Counted from the stretch's first letter, positions 1 through 8,713 are shown. The stretch: 64,000 nt of DNA from an uncultured Flavobacteriaceae bacterium (GCA_937944485.1 CALDYU010000005.1:310001-374000), one strand, 5' to 3'. Translations and numbers: made by a program. The notes: a model not told the origin generated them from the sequence alone.

Positions 1-370
1 TTACCTTAGCCCAATCTTGAAACCTTCCCCCTAGTTGTTCTTGTATCTGTAAGCATCCTCCTTTACCATTCCATTCATGGGTGATACTATCAATAATTAT
101 AACCTTAATGTCAGCTTTTTCACATACCTCTATGGCTTCAATATATCTCTCAGGACTATAAGGAGCTGAAAGGTCTAATACATTAAAATTACCTAAATGT
201 GAATATAGACTTGAAGATGAATTTTCAGTATCTATAACTGCTATTTTAGTCCAGTCTTGGGTCATACCATAAGCTAATTGAAGAGCTGAATAAGTCTTCC
301 CAAAACCTGATGGTCCAGATATGCCTAGCCTTAGTTTTACATTCTGTCTTTTACTTTGTTTTAATTGCAT
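1..370 (-). CDS. P-loop ATPase of an integrative element (3' part outside window)
   Basis: An open frame starts with ATG at 370 on the minus strand and runs off the left edge, giving about 123 residues of an N-terminal region. A Walker A motif, GPSGFGKT, lies near residues 19-26, and a hydrophobic Walker B-like stretch, VIIIDS, lies about 70 residues later. This is the layout of RecA/AAA-type nucleotide-binding proteins found in phages and integrative elements (AAA_24-like). A likely role in replication or packaging of the element is inferred from context only. It lies downstream of the integrase in the same orientation, separated by a hairpin terminator. The C-terminal part is not in the window, so the exact family cannot be fixed. 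Confidence 0.7.
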   Translation of the reverse strand, partial: MQLKQSKRQNVKLRLGISGPSGFGKTYSALQLAYGMTQDWTKIAVIDTENSSSSLYSHLGNFNVLDLSAPYSPERYIEAIEVCEKADIKVIIIDSITHEWNGKGGCLQIQEQLGGRFQDWAKV

Positions 371-410
371 TGTTAAAAATTTTTAAGTTTAAATTGAATT
401 CATTTTAAAA

Positions 411-444
411 TGAAAAAGACCCTCAAAATGGAGAGCCTTTTTCG
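411..444 (-). terminator. Hairpin terminator downstream of the integrase
   Basis: An imperfect 13-bp stem (arms 412-424 and 431-443, two mismatches) encloses a 6-nt loop. The outer part of the stem is A/T-rich, so a T run ends the minus-strand copy. It sits just after the integrase stop and before the next minus-strand gene, as expected of an intrinsic terminator. Confidence 0.55.
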
Positions 445-460
445 AATAGTTCTTTTGATT

Positions 461-1693
461 TTAAGCAGCGTATTTACTATCTGGTTCTTTTAAGAGCCTT
501 CTCATTGCATCGTCTAATACATCATTTTCAAATTCTTTAAGATATACCTGTGTTACACTAGGGTCTTTATGCCCCATAGATTGACCTATGATTTCAGAAG
601 AAATACCAGCATACTTTAAGTTAGTGGCGAAGCTATGCCTCAATACATACGATGTGAATTTTGTTTTAACACCTTGTATTTTAGCAATTTCTTTCAGCTT
701 TTTATTAAACGCTCTTAAAGTCTTATTTCTCCTATTATCTATTTGTATAGGAGTTAAATTATCTTGTAACAGAATTGGAAAAATGTATTCTGTAGGTCTA
801 TTTTGTGCTTTATAATAGGTTAATATTTCCTTTACAGGCTCTAGCATTTTAACAGTAAACCTACCTTTAGTTTTTGACCTTATATAGGTAATTCTATCAC
901 CTTGTATATTCTCCCATTTTAGCTTCATTAAGTCAACAAAATTCATTCCTCCCATATAATAGCTAAACATCAAGTAATTTCTTGCATCCGTCAAATGAGG
1001 GTGTTTATCCGTATTTATGGTTTCCATTAACCTTATATCAGTTCTACTTACTGCTCGTTTAATTGCTTTCCCTTTTAATTTGGATATTTTATACTCTTTA
1101 AAAGGGTAATGTTTTTGTTCAACAATTCCTTTTTTTATAGCATCATTAAACAATGCTCTTAGATTCCTCATTTTTACACTTACTCCACCATCCTTGTTAT
1201 TATTACTTCTTAAGTATACTTCGTATTTATCTAGTAAAGAGTGTGTTATTTCACGGAAGATTAATTTTTTATTCTTGTTGAATTTGAAAAAAGAATTCTC
1301 TAAACTTTTATAGGTTTTTGCATTCCTAATATTTCCAGACTTCATCAAATCATCAATTTTTTCAGTTAAAATCTCAGCTACCGTTATATTGTTTGACTTT
1401 CTACCTCTAAAGTTATTTTCAAACTCCCCTAATGTAAAGTCAAGCTCATTTGCTCTATACTCTCTTATTATCTCATAAGCTCTTGATTTAAGTTTTAAGA
1501 GTGTTTCATTTGCTATCTGATAATCTAAATGTTGTTTAGTGAATTGCTCGTTTAGAAAATGTGCTTTATCGCATTGCATTCCCAAACTAATCATCTTTCG
1601 TTTCCCATCTTTAAGTACTCGTAAGTAAACCGCATACTTGCCATTAGACAAAGGCTTCCCATCAAGCACCAATTTTACTGTTGCTTTTATCAT
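461..1693 (-). CDS. Tyrosine recombinase (integrase), Bacteroidetes type
   Basis: This 410-residue protein has the usual three parts: an N-terminal arm-type DNA-binding region (about 1-100), a SAM-like core-binding domain (about 105-210) and a C-terminal catalytic domain. Visible catalytic elements are a lysine-bearing strand (SKTKGRF), an LRHSFAT box with Arg352, GHKDPSVT with His375, and the nucleophile Tyr384 in VYLKEF. The canonical first arginine is absent: the matching segment reads GGMNFVDL, with Asn where TGxRxxEL has Arg. The HxxR histidine is replaced by Tyr. Both changes are common in Bacteroidetes integrases such as the IntDOT group. It probably integrates and excises the element at the nearby tRNA-Ala, about 2.7 kb away. 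Confidence 0.93.
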   Translation of the reverse strand: MIKATVKLVLDGKPLSNGKYAVYLRVLKDGKRKMISLGMQCDKAHFLNEQFTKQHLDYQIANETLLKLKSRAYEIIREYRANELDFTLGEFENNFRGRKSNNITVAEILTEKIDDLMKSGNIRNAKTYKSLENSFFKFNKNKKLIFREITHSLLDKYEVYLRSNNNKDGGVSVKMRNLRALFNDAIKKGIVEQKHYPFKEYKISKLKGKAIKRAVSRTDIRLMETINTDKHPHLTDARNYLMFSYYMGGMNFVDLMKLKWENIQGDRITYIRSKTKGRFTVKMLEPVKEILTYYKAQNRPTEYIFPILLQDNLTPIQIDNRRNKTLRAFNKKLKEIAKIQGVKTKFTSYVLRHSFATNLKYAGISSEIIGQSMGHKDPSVTQVYLKEFENDVLDDAMRRLLKEPDSKYAA

Positions 1694-1779
1694 TTTTAAT
1701 AAATTTTGTGTTTATAAATCCGCCACAAAGAAATTGAGACGGAATATTGCAGAAACTGCAACAATTACAGTTTTACATA

Positions 1780-3075
1780 CTACCTTAAGATTCGTTTAAA
1801 TTGACCATGACCTATTTTGATAATAGCCCGCTTTTTTCGCCATTGAACCAATTTGTCATCAACTGTTCGTTGTGGTATATCAAATTTTAAACCATTTTCT
1901 ATTGCTTGTTTTCTAGTGAAAATTTTATTTAAACTAAACAGTAAATCTTCGTCTGATTGAGATAAAATACCATCCTCAATAGTATTATGAATTATTAAAG
2001 CATGTTTTAGAATATCTTTTACAATATTCAATGCTATCAAAAAATCTCTATGAGAACAAGTAAGCGTGTTATTAAAGTCTTTCACCCTAAGTACAGTAAG
2101 AATCATACATATTCTAAAGAGTATTGTACCATGCCTCATTAAGTTAGATAAAAATGAGTTTGGATGTTTTTCAAGAACAATCTGGTGTAGCCCTGAAAAC
2201 TCTTTTACCAATCTTCTCATCTGTGTTTCTCTAAGTTGAAACTCAATAGGCTCATCAAGTGCATCTAATATACTATATAGCTCAAATACTTCTTTAGCTG
2301 CTAATTCAAACTTTTTCTTATGTTCTTTTGTTACCGATGCAAAAACATTTTTGAATCCAGACACCTCATCGAAAGTATATAAAATGAATCTCGAAAAAAG
2401 ACCACTGTCCTTAGATTTAATAAGTGGTTGTAATTGCACAGGCGTTCCACTTAGTACCATAGAAAGTTTTGGTTCTTTAACATATTCAAAAACTTTTTCC
2501 ATCTTTCTACTAATAGATATAGGTTCATGGTGATAGGCTTTGCACAATACATCAGAATAATTGCTCCAATCATTCTTTAGCATGTTACTCATAGTTTCTG
2601 CCTCACTCTCCATAATTAAAACCCCATGATTCGAAGCTCCTAAATACGAATACATTTCTGCACTACTGATATTTGCAGGTATTACCTTTACCTCTAACGG
2701 TGGACAAGATTTGTTTTCTCCTTTTTTTGCTTTACGCAGCATTCTATTCTCATCTTCACATAAATTGACCTCAGCTCTACTATTACTATAAATCTGCTCA
2801 TGTATCGGTTCAATTAATAATCGTGAATAATTCATTACTCCTTTTCCAGAAGCTGGCGGTGCAATTATTATAGTATACAGGTTAGGGTAAAAATCATGTC
2901 CGTCATAAGTACCCTTAATATTAGGTAAACAAGCACTTAAAACTCCCAAAGATGACAATAATACTATATCCTTCTCTCTTTCTTTAAAATTGACTGTAAC
3001 CTCCTTTAATATTGACGGTAGATTTTTATAAACCTGCTCATCAATTAAATCATTCTTAATACCTCTTGTTTCCAT
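1780..3075 (-). CDS. DUF3987 domain protein (element replication-type ATPase)
   Basis: This 431-residue protein has a Walker A-like motif, APPASGKG, near residue 72 and a long helical C-terminal part. The N-terminal stretch (LLSSLGVLSACLPN, then YPNLYTIIIAPP) matches the DUF3987 family, which is common in Bacteroidetes mobile elements, usually near an integrase and an HTH protein, and is thought to act like a primase-helicase accessory. The last about 60 residues look like a small winged-helix region. Its start overlaps the upstream HTH gene by 20 nt, so the two are probably translationally coupled. The function has not been shown; the family assignment is from sequence pattern. Confidence 0.8.
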   Translation of the reverse strand: METRGIKNDLIDEQVYKNLPSILKEVTVNFKEREKDIVLLSSLGVLSACLPNIKGTYDGHDFYPNLYTIIIAPPASGKGVMNYSRLLIEPIHEQIYSNSRAEVNLCEDENRMLRKAKKGENKSCPPLEVKVIPANISSAEMYSYLGASNHGVLIMESEAETMSNMLKNDWSNYSDVLCKAYHHEPISISRKMEKVFEYVKEPKLSMVLSGTPVQLQPLIKSKDSGLFSRFILYTFDEVSGFKNVFASVTKEHKKKFELAAKEVFELYSILDALDEPIEFQLRETQMRRLVKEFSGLHQIVLEKHPNSFLSNLMRHGTILFRICMILTVLRVKDFNNTLTCSHRDFLIALNIVKDILKHALIIHNTIEDGILSQSDEDLLFSLNKIFTRKQAIENGLKFDIPQRTVDDKLVQWRKKRAIIKIGHGQFKRILR

Positions 3076-3343
3076 TTTCTTTTAAATGTTTAATTGTTTT
3101 ATCTAAGAAAACTCGGGTACTCATTGACTTGTTTTGTAACATCCATTCATCAAGTTCAGATTTCTTAAAATATAGCTTACCGCCATTAGGTTTTGAAAAT
3201 GGAATTGCCTTTTTTGAAGTCAATTTGTATAGTGATGAAGCAGAAGTATTTATATATACCAATGTTTCTTGAAAACTCAGCATCTCTTTTTGTGCTATTA
3301 TTTTTAGCTTTTTTAGATACTCTTTTTGATTAAAATTTTTCAT
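3056..3343 (-). CDS. Excisionase-like helix-turn-helix protein
   Basis: This 95-residue protein contains a MerR/excisionase-type HTH: LSFQETLVYINTSASSLYKL followed by a wing with GGKLYFKKSELDEWM. This is the HTH_17 pattern of Bacteroidetes element-encoded DNA-binding proteins. I start it at the ATG at 3343 rather than the GTG one codon upstream. It overlaps the DUF3987 gene by 20 nt and is probably its operon partner. Its likely role is directing excision or controlling the element genes. The upstream non-coding region carries inverted and direct repeats that could be its binding sites. Confidence 0.8.
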   Translation of the reverse strand: MKNFNQKEYLKKLKIIAQKEMLSFQETLVYINTSASSLYKLTSKKAIPFSKPNGGKLYFKKSELDEWMLQNKSMSTRVFLDKTIKHLKENGNKRY

Positions 3344-3412
3344 CACTCAATTTTTGTGATACCCTGTGCACATTCAATTTGGGTATTTGTTTGAGAGGCA
3401 AAATTGAGTGAT
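3342..3412. repeat. 13-bp inverted repeat at the HTH gene start
   Basis: The arm ATCACTCAATTTT (3342-3354) is repeated exactly in inverted form as AAAATTGAGTGAT (3400-3412), with 45 nt between. The first arm covers the start codon of the HTH gene. This could be an operator, a translational control hairpin, or part of a recombination site. Confidence 0.6.
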
Positions 3413-3463
3413 TTACACAACTGAGACTTCAGGAGTGTAACAATTGTGTAAGTAAAAGTGTAA
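3413..3463. repeat. Phased GTGTAA repeats upstream of the HTH gene
   Basis: GTGTAA occurs at 3435-3440, 3446-3451 and 3458-3463, spaced 11 and 12 bp, with an inverted copy, TTACAC, at 3413-3418. The spacing matches about one helical turn, as expected for cooperative protein binding sites. The last copy lies just outside the stop codon of the next gene. Confidence 0.5.
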
Positions 3464-3465
3464 GG

Positions 3466-4308
3466 TTATTTTGAAGATAAATTGAAAAAGAACTCATTAA
3501 TTTTTTGAGTATCAATATCGGGCAGTTGTTTCAGTCTGCTTCTATATCTGTAGTACCAAACAGTATTGATTACAGTACTCTTTTTTACTTTTTTATCGGC
3601 TGTTAAAAAACGACCTGATTGAGCAATTCTTGTTGGTTTAAAATTTTTAAACAAGAAAGCCATGTTATCTAATATGCAAACAATTAGTTTAGATTCACAT
3701 TCAAAGATTAATTTATCTTCAGTTATTCGGCTACTGAACACAGAAGAAAATTCATCAAAATTGTACATCTCACTATCTAGGTATTCCTCGTCACATAAAA
3801 AATAGTATACCTTTTTCAAATCTTTTAAGTGGTCTTCTGATTTTAGAACAAAGTAAGATTTGGAGTGAAAATTTGATTTTTTCCTAAACTTATATCTAAC
3901 ATCTAGGTAACTTTCAATTTCATCTAAGGCCTTTGAGCAAGCTGGAAATAGTCCTTTAAAGAATGGATTAACCTCTTCTATATATTCCAGTGAATCTAAA
4001 ATTGAATACCAAAATTTAATCTTTTCCCTTCCTTCTAATTTTGCAGAATAAAAGTCTATTTCTCTTTTAATATCGTTTACTGAAAGCTCTAAAGTTTCAA
4101 CTAGTTTATCTTCAAAATTTATATTCTTCCAAGTAGCATCCTGTGAATCGTAATATGCAATTATTCCCCTATCATCATCTTCTATTTGCCATGATGACTC
4201 ATCTATCATACGATTTTCTTTAATGAAGGTCTTTTTTAATTTATAGATCCCTTCTTGAGATAATAGATTTTGAAGACTAATAATACTTTTAGGTTGAAAA
4301 ATTTCCAT
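3466..4308 (-). CDS. Unrecognised element-borne protein, 280 aa
   Basis: I do not recognise this protein. It is soluble, with no signal peptide or membrane segment, and rich in charged and aromatic residues; much of it is likely helical. I start it at the ATG at 4308; a TTG lies one codon upstream. It lies between the HTH gene and the tRNA-Ala, at the end of the element, where accessory cargo is usually carried. Cargo near att ends often has a defence or regulatory role, but nothing in the sequence shows one here. Base composition is poor in G+C, like its element neighbours. Confidence 0.7.
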   Translation of the reverse strand: MEIFQPKSIISLQNLLSQEGIYKLKKTFIKENRMIDESSWQIEDDDRGIIAYYDSQDATWKNINFEDKLVETLELSVNDIKREIDFYSAKLEGREKIKFWYSILDSLEYIEEVNPFFKGLFPACSKALDEIESYLDVRYKFRKKSNFHSKSYFVLKSEDHLKDLKKVYYFLCDEEYLDSEMYNFDEFSSVFSSRITEDKLIFECESKLIVCILDNMAFLFKNFKPTRIAQSGRFLTADKKVKKSTVINTVWYYRYRSRLKQLPDIDTQKINEFFFNLSSK

Positions 4309-4354
4309 CAAACTAAAAACAACAAACTATGCAGATATATTGCAGGCAGCTATA

Positions 4355-4386
4355 ATAAAAAAAGCCCCCACATCTGTGAAGGCTTG
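4355..4386 (-). terminator. Terminator after tRNA-Ala
   Basis: On the minus strand AAGCC and GGCTT arms, with an inner CAC/GTG pairing, form a hairpin followed by a run of seven T residues. It begins about 12 nt beyond the tRNA 3' end. Confidence 0.65.
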
Positions 4387-4395
4387 TATTTACTT

Positions 4396-4472
<77 letters not shown>

Positions 4473-4543
4473 TAAGGCGTGCGACAAAGAAACTACTTTT
4501 GTCCAAAGTATCAAAATGTATACTTCAGTAATAGTACCTTTTC

Positions 4544-5338
4544 CTAGTCTTTCTTAATACGAAGAATAAGTACGGGGATTTTAACAAAAAACTCTGATTT
4601 TAAAATGGTATTCTTTTCCCAAAGCTTTTTAAAGAACCCTCTTTTACGTCGAAAAACACAAAGTAAATCTGGTTGGTGTGATTGAAAATGTTCCAATACC
4701 CCCTGATAGGTAGTTGCATTTTCTGTTATTGTTAGCTGTTCACTAATATCCATCAGCGACGGATTGACTTTTAAATCATCAGCAACGTAACCCGGTGTTT
4801 TCACTAAAAGTAAATTAACGGAAGTGTCGAATCTTTTCTGGAAAGATAACAAAGGTTCTAAAATACGTTTTTTCTTTAATATACCTGACTTGAATGCTGT
4901 TAAAGCAGTGTTGAAAGGCTCGAAAACGGTGCCTCGTGGAACGATGAGCGCAGGGATATTCGTTTTTTTAATTATTCTACCTGTAGTATTTCCCAAATAC
5001 TGTTCTTCCTTTATATCATTACTTCTAGGGGCAAGAATGATTAAATCTATCCCCAATTCTGCATCAATTTCCTTTAACCCATCAACAATATCCCCATTAT
5101 AAGTTGCTATTTTTATCGCTACTTGCTTCGCATCAACCTTGCCCATCGCTTCACGCAAACGCTCTTTACTACTTTGAGCAACTTTTTCTGAAATATTAGC
5201 CAAATTACCTGCCCCAGCAGAAACATTAAATACATCCATTACAAAAACTTGCGCTGAAACCGCTGCCGCAAAATCAACCGCATATTGCAAGGTTTCACCT
5301 GTATTCGAAGTGCCTATAGGAACGAGGATGTTTTTCAT
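4544..5338 (-). CDS. Universal stress protein with two Usp domains
   Basis: This 264-residue cytosolic protein consists of two tandem UspA folds. The first begins with MKNILVPIGTSNTGETLQYA and has a recognisable nucleotide-loop region, GNTTGRIIKKTNIPALIVPRG, near residues 125-145, which matches the ATP-binding G-x9-G-S/T type. The second half (about 150-264) is more divergent and lacks an obvious loop. Such double-Usp proteins are frequent in Flavobacteriaceae and are linked to survival under stress. It stands alone, divergent from the GNAT gene. Confidence 0.9.
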   Translation of the reverse strand: MKNILVPIGTSNTGETLQYAVDFAAAVSAQVFVMDVFNVSAGAGNLANISEKVAQSSKERLREAMGKVDAKQVAIKIATYNGDIVDGLKEIDAELGIDLIILAPRSNDIKEEQYLGNTTGRIIKKTNIPALIVPRGTVFEPFNTALTAFKSGILKKKRILEPLLSFQKRFDTSVNLLLVKTPGYVADDLKVNPSLMDISEQLTITENATTYQGVLEHFQSHQPDLLCVFRRKRGFFKKLWEKNTILKSEFFVKIPVLILRIKKD

Positions 5339-5391
5339 TGGAAAGGGTATTAATTAATATTCTAAATTTACAATTAAATTAGATTTCACGA

Positions 5392-5892
5392 ATGATTCGA
5401 CGTGCAAAGATATCAGAAATACCCGACATTCTTACTATTTGCAAAGCCTGCACCACCTATATGATCGCCAATAAAATTTACCAATGGAATGAACACTACC
5501 CCACCGCTGAAGCCTTTGAAAAAGATATCGAAAGAGAGGAGCTTTATGTGTTAGAAGTAGCTCAAAAAATTATTGGCACTATCGTCATATCTACTCTTAT
5601 GGACAACGAATATGTTCCCGTTCAATGGCTTACGGCAAACTCAAATCATATTTATATACATCGCTTAGCAATTGATCCGAAGCAACAAGGTAAGGGGTAT
5701 GCGCAGCAATTGATGAATTATGCTGAGAACTATGCCAAAGTAAGCGGCTTTACTTCGGTTCGCCTTGATACCTTTAGCCAAAATAAACGCAACCAGCAAT
5801 TCTATGAGAAAAGAGGCTATCAGCGCTTAGAAGATATTTTCTATCCGAAGCAAAGTGAACATCCTTTTCATTGTTATGAACTTGTTTTCTAG
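5392..5892 (+). CDS. GNAT family N-acetyltransferase
   Basis: This 166-residue protein has the GNAT fold. Motif A is clear in LAIDPKQQGKGYAQQLM (about residues 97-113), the acetyl-CoA pyrophosphate loop, followed by a C-terminal motif with FYEKRGYQ. The substrate cannot be told from sequence. It starts at the ATG at 5392 and is followed after 3 nt by the MATE gene, so the two are likely co-transcribed, which may hint at a shared role in dealing with toxic compounds. Confidence 0.9.
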   Translation: MIRRAKISEIPDILTICKACTTYMIANKIYQWNEHYPTAEAFEKDIEREELYVLEVAQKIIGTIVISTLMDNEYVPVQWLTANSNHIYIHRLAIDPKQQGKGYAQQLMNYAENYAKVSGFTSVRLDTFSQNKRNQQFYEKRGYQRLEDIFYPKQSEHPFHCYELVF

Positions 5893-5895
5893 CTA

Positions 5896-7239
5896 ATGAC
5901 CGTTCAAAAAACAGCAATCAACTTAAAAACAATTAACAAACTAGCCATTCCTGCTACTATTGCGGGAATTGCAGAACCGCTTTTATCTATTACTGACACA
6001 GCCATTGTTGGCAATATCCCCGTTGACGGATTAGAGTCTCTTGCTGCTGCGGGAATTGTAGGTTCTTTTTTGTCGATGTTAATCTGGATTCTCGGGCAAA
6101 CTAGAAGTGCCATCTCAGCAATTATTTCTCAATATTTGGGGGCGGGAAAAGTGGAGGAAGTACAAAGTCTCCCTGCCCAAGCAATCTTTTTAAATATCGG
6201 TCTGAGTATTTTGGTTTTGATTTCCACCATATTTATTGTTGATGACATTTTTAGATTGCTAAATGCTTCAGGCAAAATATTAGAGTACTGCATTTCTTAC
6301 TATTCTATCCGCGTTTGGGGTTTTCCATTAACATTGTTTGTTTTCGCGGTTATGGGCATTTTTCGCGGACTACAAAATACCTTTTGGCCCATGATGATCG
6401 CCATTGTCGGAGCAGTATTAAACGTGGCTCTTGATTTTGCCTTAGTCTACGGAATAGAAGGTTTTATTGAACCTATGTATTTAGAAGGTGCTGCCTGGGC
6501 GAGTTTGATCGCGCAAGGTGTTATGGCAATTATGGCATTTGTTCTGTTGATGACAAAAACCAATATCAGTTTGAAATTGAAGTTTCCAATACATGATGAA
6601 TTGGGCAGATTGGTTGTAATGAGCTTGAACCTTTTCGTTCGTGCCATAGCGTTAAATACCGCGCTAATTTTAGCAGTGCGTGAGGCAACAGCTCTTGGTG
6701 ACCAATACATAGGAGCTCATACCATTGCTATTAACATTTGGTTGTTTGCCGCTTTTTTTATTGATGGATATGGCGCCGCAGGAAATATTATGGGCGGGCG
6801 TCTTCTTGGAGCCAAAGATTACAAAGGTCTCTGGTTATTGGCAAAGAAGATTGTGGGTTACGGACTTCTGGTAAGTCTAGTCTTGGTGCTTCTCGGATTT
6901 ACATTTTACACGCCTATTGGTAGCATATTCTCTAATGAGACTTTGGTTTTAGAAACTTTTTATACCATCTTTTTTATTGTTATTCTAGGCTTGCCTATGA
7001 ATACAATGGCCTTTGTATTGGATGGTCTTTTTAAAGGTTTAGGAGAAATGAAATACTTGAGAAATACCCTTCTGACTGCAACTTTCTTAGGGTTTATTCC
7101 TGCGCTATTCCTTGGAAAATATATGAATTGGGGACTTCATGGAATTTGGGTTGCTTTCACCATTTGGATGCTTATACGAGGAGGCGCTTTAGTCTGGAAG
7201 TTTCGCAGAAAGTTTCGACCTCTCTTACAAAACCCCTAA
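5896..7239 (+). CDS. MATE family multidrug efflux transporter
   Basis: This 447-residue inner-membrane protein has about 12 hydrophobic segments in two homologous halves, starting with LAIPATIAGIAEPLLSITDT, the typical MATE N-terminal region close to the DinF/NorM branch. MATE proteins export cationic drugs or other compounds in exchange for Na+ or H+. It directly follows the GNAT gene and precedes the crotonase gene by 21 nt, suggesting one operon. The substrate is unknown. Confidence 0.92.
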   Translation: MTVQKTAINLKTINKLAIPATIAGIAEPLLSITDTAIVGNIPVDGLESLAAAGIVGSFLSMLIWILGQTRSAISAIISQYLGAGKVEEVQSLPAQAIFLNIGLSILVLISTIFIVDDIFRLLNASGKILEYCISYYSIRVWGFPLTLFVFAVMGIFRGLQNTFWPMMIAIVGAVLNVALDFALVYGIEGFIEPMYLEGAAWASLIAQGVMAIMAFVLLMTKTNISLKLKFPIHDELGRLVVMSLNLFVRAIALNTALILAVREATALGDQYIGAHTIAINIWLFAAFFIDGYGAAGNIMGGRLLGAKDYKGLWLLAKKIVGYGLLVSLVLVLLGFTFYTPIGSIFSNETLVLETFYTIFFIVILGLPMNTMAFVLDGLFKGLGEMKYLRNTLLTATFLGFIPALFLGKYMNWGLHGIWVAFTIWMLIRGGALVWKFRRKFRPLLQNP

Positions 7240-7260
7240 TTTTGAAAAAAATAGTAATAC

Positions 7261-8028
7261 ATGGGAACAGATAGAGTAAACGGAAGTTTATATACCAATA
7301 TACAAGGTAGGGTTGCTTCAGTAGAATTTGGTCATCCTGCAAGCAATTCATTTGTCGCTGAGTTGCTAGATAGGCTCACAGCAGAATTCCATAAACTTTC
7401 TGAAAATCCTGATATCTCAGTAATCATATTAAAATCAGAAGGTGACCGTGCCTTTTGTGCCGGTGCTTCTTTTGATGAATTAATGACTGTTTCAAATTTA
7501 GAAGAAGGTAAGGTTTTCTTTAGCGGATTCGCCAATGTTATCAATGCTATGAGAACTTGTAAAAAGGTAATTGTAGGCAGAGTACAAGGCAAAACAGTAG
7601 GTGGTGGTGTAGGCTTGGCGTCAGCATGTGATTATGTGTTTGCATCTGTAGATGCATCTATCCGTCTGTCTGAATTAACTATCGGAATTGCTCCCTTAGT
7701 TATAGAGCCAGCGGTAGAGCGAAAAATAGGAACCGCTGCTATTTCAGAACTATCATTAGCCCCTTCAGAATGGAAAAATGCCTATTGGGCGCAAGAAAAA
7801 GGTTTATTTTCGAGGGTCTTTGATTCTACGAAAGAATTAGACAAAGACTTGGAATTCTTTGCAGAAAAACTTGCTTCTTATAATCCAGTGGCTTTAGAAG
7901 ACTGGAAAAAAATACTTTGGAAAAACACCTCCCACTGGGAAACCTTATTGGTTGAACGGGCTGCCATCACTGGAAAATTAGTGCTGTCTGAATTCACCAA
8001 AAATGCACTATCCAAATTCAAGAAATAA
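7261..8028 (+). CDS. Enoyl-CoA hydratase/isomerase family protein
   Basis: This 255-residue protein has the crotonase fold. The oxyanion-hole segments are seen in AFCAGASFDEL (about 63-73) and in GKTVGGGVGLASACDYVFAS (about 108-127). The catalytic glutamates of classical enoyl-CoA hydratases are not both evident: the second position lies in a region reading LSELTIGIAP. The exact reaction (hydratase, isomerase, lyase) therefore stays open. It follows the MATE gene closely. Confidence 0.88.
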   Translation: MGTDRVNGSLYTNIQGRVASVEFGHPASNSFVAELLDRLTAEFHKLSENPDISVIILKSEGDRAFCAGASFDELMTVSNLEEGKVFFSGFANVINAMRTCKKVIVGRVQGKTVGGGVGLASACDYVFASVDASIRLSELTIGIAPLVIEPAVERKIGTAAISELSLAPSEWKNAYWAQEKGLFSRVFDSTKELDKDLEFFAEKLASYNPVALEDWKKILWKNTSHWETLLVERAAITGKLVLSEFTKNALSKFKK

Positions 8029-8068
8029 TAAGATAATGTATTTTTCGTTCTAGTTTTCTAACGCGATA

Positions 8069-8191
8069 ATGAATAACATGGATATTTTAAATTTTTTAAA
8101 CGGTGACCTTGTCTTTCCCATATTAGCCCTTTTTGTTGTTGTTATCTATTTCGTGCAACGCACGCGCACGCGACGTAAGTTCAAACGTTAA
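8069..8191 (+). CDS. Small single-pass membrane protein, 40 aa
   Basis: ATG at 8069 opens a 40-codon frame ending in TAA at 8189-8191. The product has one hydrophobic segment (LVFPILALFVVVIYFV) followed by a strongly basic tail (RTRTRRKFKR), which predicts a membrane anchor with the tail in the cytoplasm. It fills the space between the crotonase and lipoprotein genes. No family is recognised; the clear membrane-plus-basic-tail pattern makes chance less likely. Confidence 0.5.
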   Translation: MNNMDILNFLNGDLVFPILALFVVVIYFVQRTRTRRKFKR

Positions 8192-8241
8192 ATTAAGGTC
8201 TTTAACGCAACTATTGAATACATATCTCATCTCCTCTAAAG

Positions 8242-8667
8242 ATGAAAAAGTTATTGTTTTTTGGTTATCTCATTTTATTCTTATTGAATTGCAAGGTCAA
8301 TGATGATGTTAATGCCATTGACTGTACAGAAGTTGCCTGTACAAATATTTTTATCGCCTTATTTGTATCCGTAAATGGACCCTCTAATACAGCAGTTTCC
8401 TTAGATGCTTTTCAAGTAACCGATAAAGAAACAGCAGAAGATGTTACCTTGCCCTTGAGTGAAAGCGAATTACAATTGGCACAAGAATATGGTGAATATC
8501 CTTTATATAATGATTCCTTTATTTCAGGAAATCAAAACACAACAAAAACACTTGTTTTTAAGGGCTTCATTAATAACGAAATGGTAGTTGAAGCCCAATA
8601 TGAGGTTGGCATAGATTGTTGTCATGTTAGTATCGTTTCTGGGGATACAGATATCACTATTAACTAG
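8242..8667 (+). CDS. Putative lipoprotein, 141 aa
   Basis: The N-terminus MKKLLFFGYLILFLLNC is a lipoprotein signal peptide with the lipobox cysteine at residue 17. The mature part (about 124 residues) has several cysteines and looks beta-rich, ending with a CC pair region (GIDCCHVSI). No known domain is recognised. It is probably anchored in the periplasm or outer membrane. It ends just before the toxin-antitoxin promoter. Confidence 0.75.
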   Translation: MKKLLFFGYLILFLLNCKVNDDVNAIDCTEVACTNIFIALFVSVNGPSNTAVSLDAFQVTDKETAEDVTLPLSESELQLAQEYGEYPLYNDSFISGNQNTTKTLVFKGFINNEMVVEAQYEVGIDCCHVSIVSGDTDITIN

Positions 8668-8691
8668 ATTCTAAAAAATTTCAATTATAGT

Positions 8692-8713
8692 ATATATAAT
8701 ATATATTATATAT
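8692..8713. promoter_or_regulatory. 22-bp perfect palindrome, likely operator of the TA pair
   Basis: Positions 8692-8713 are a perfect A/T palindrome centred between 8702 and 8703. A promoter-like TATCTTCG (8716-8723, 7 of 8 matches to TAnnTTTG) begins right after it. A palindrome overlapping the promoter of a toxin-antitoxin pair is the usual site of antitoxin autorepression; that role is inferred. Chance formation in AT-rich DNA is possible. Confidence 0.5.
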
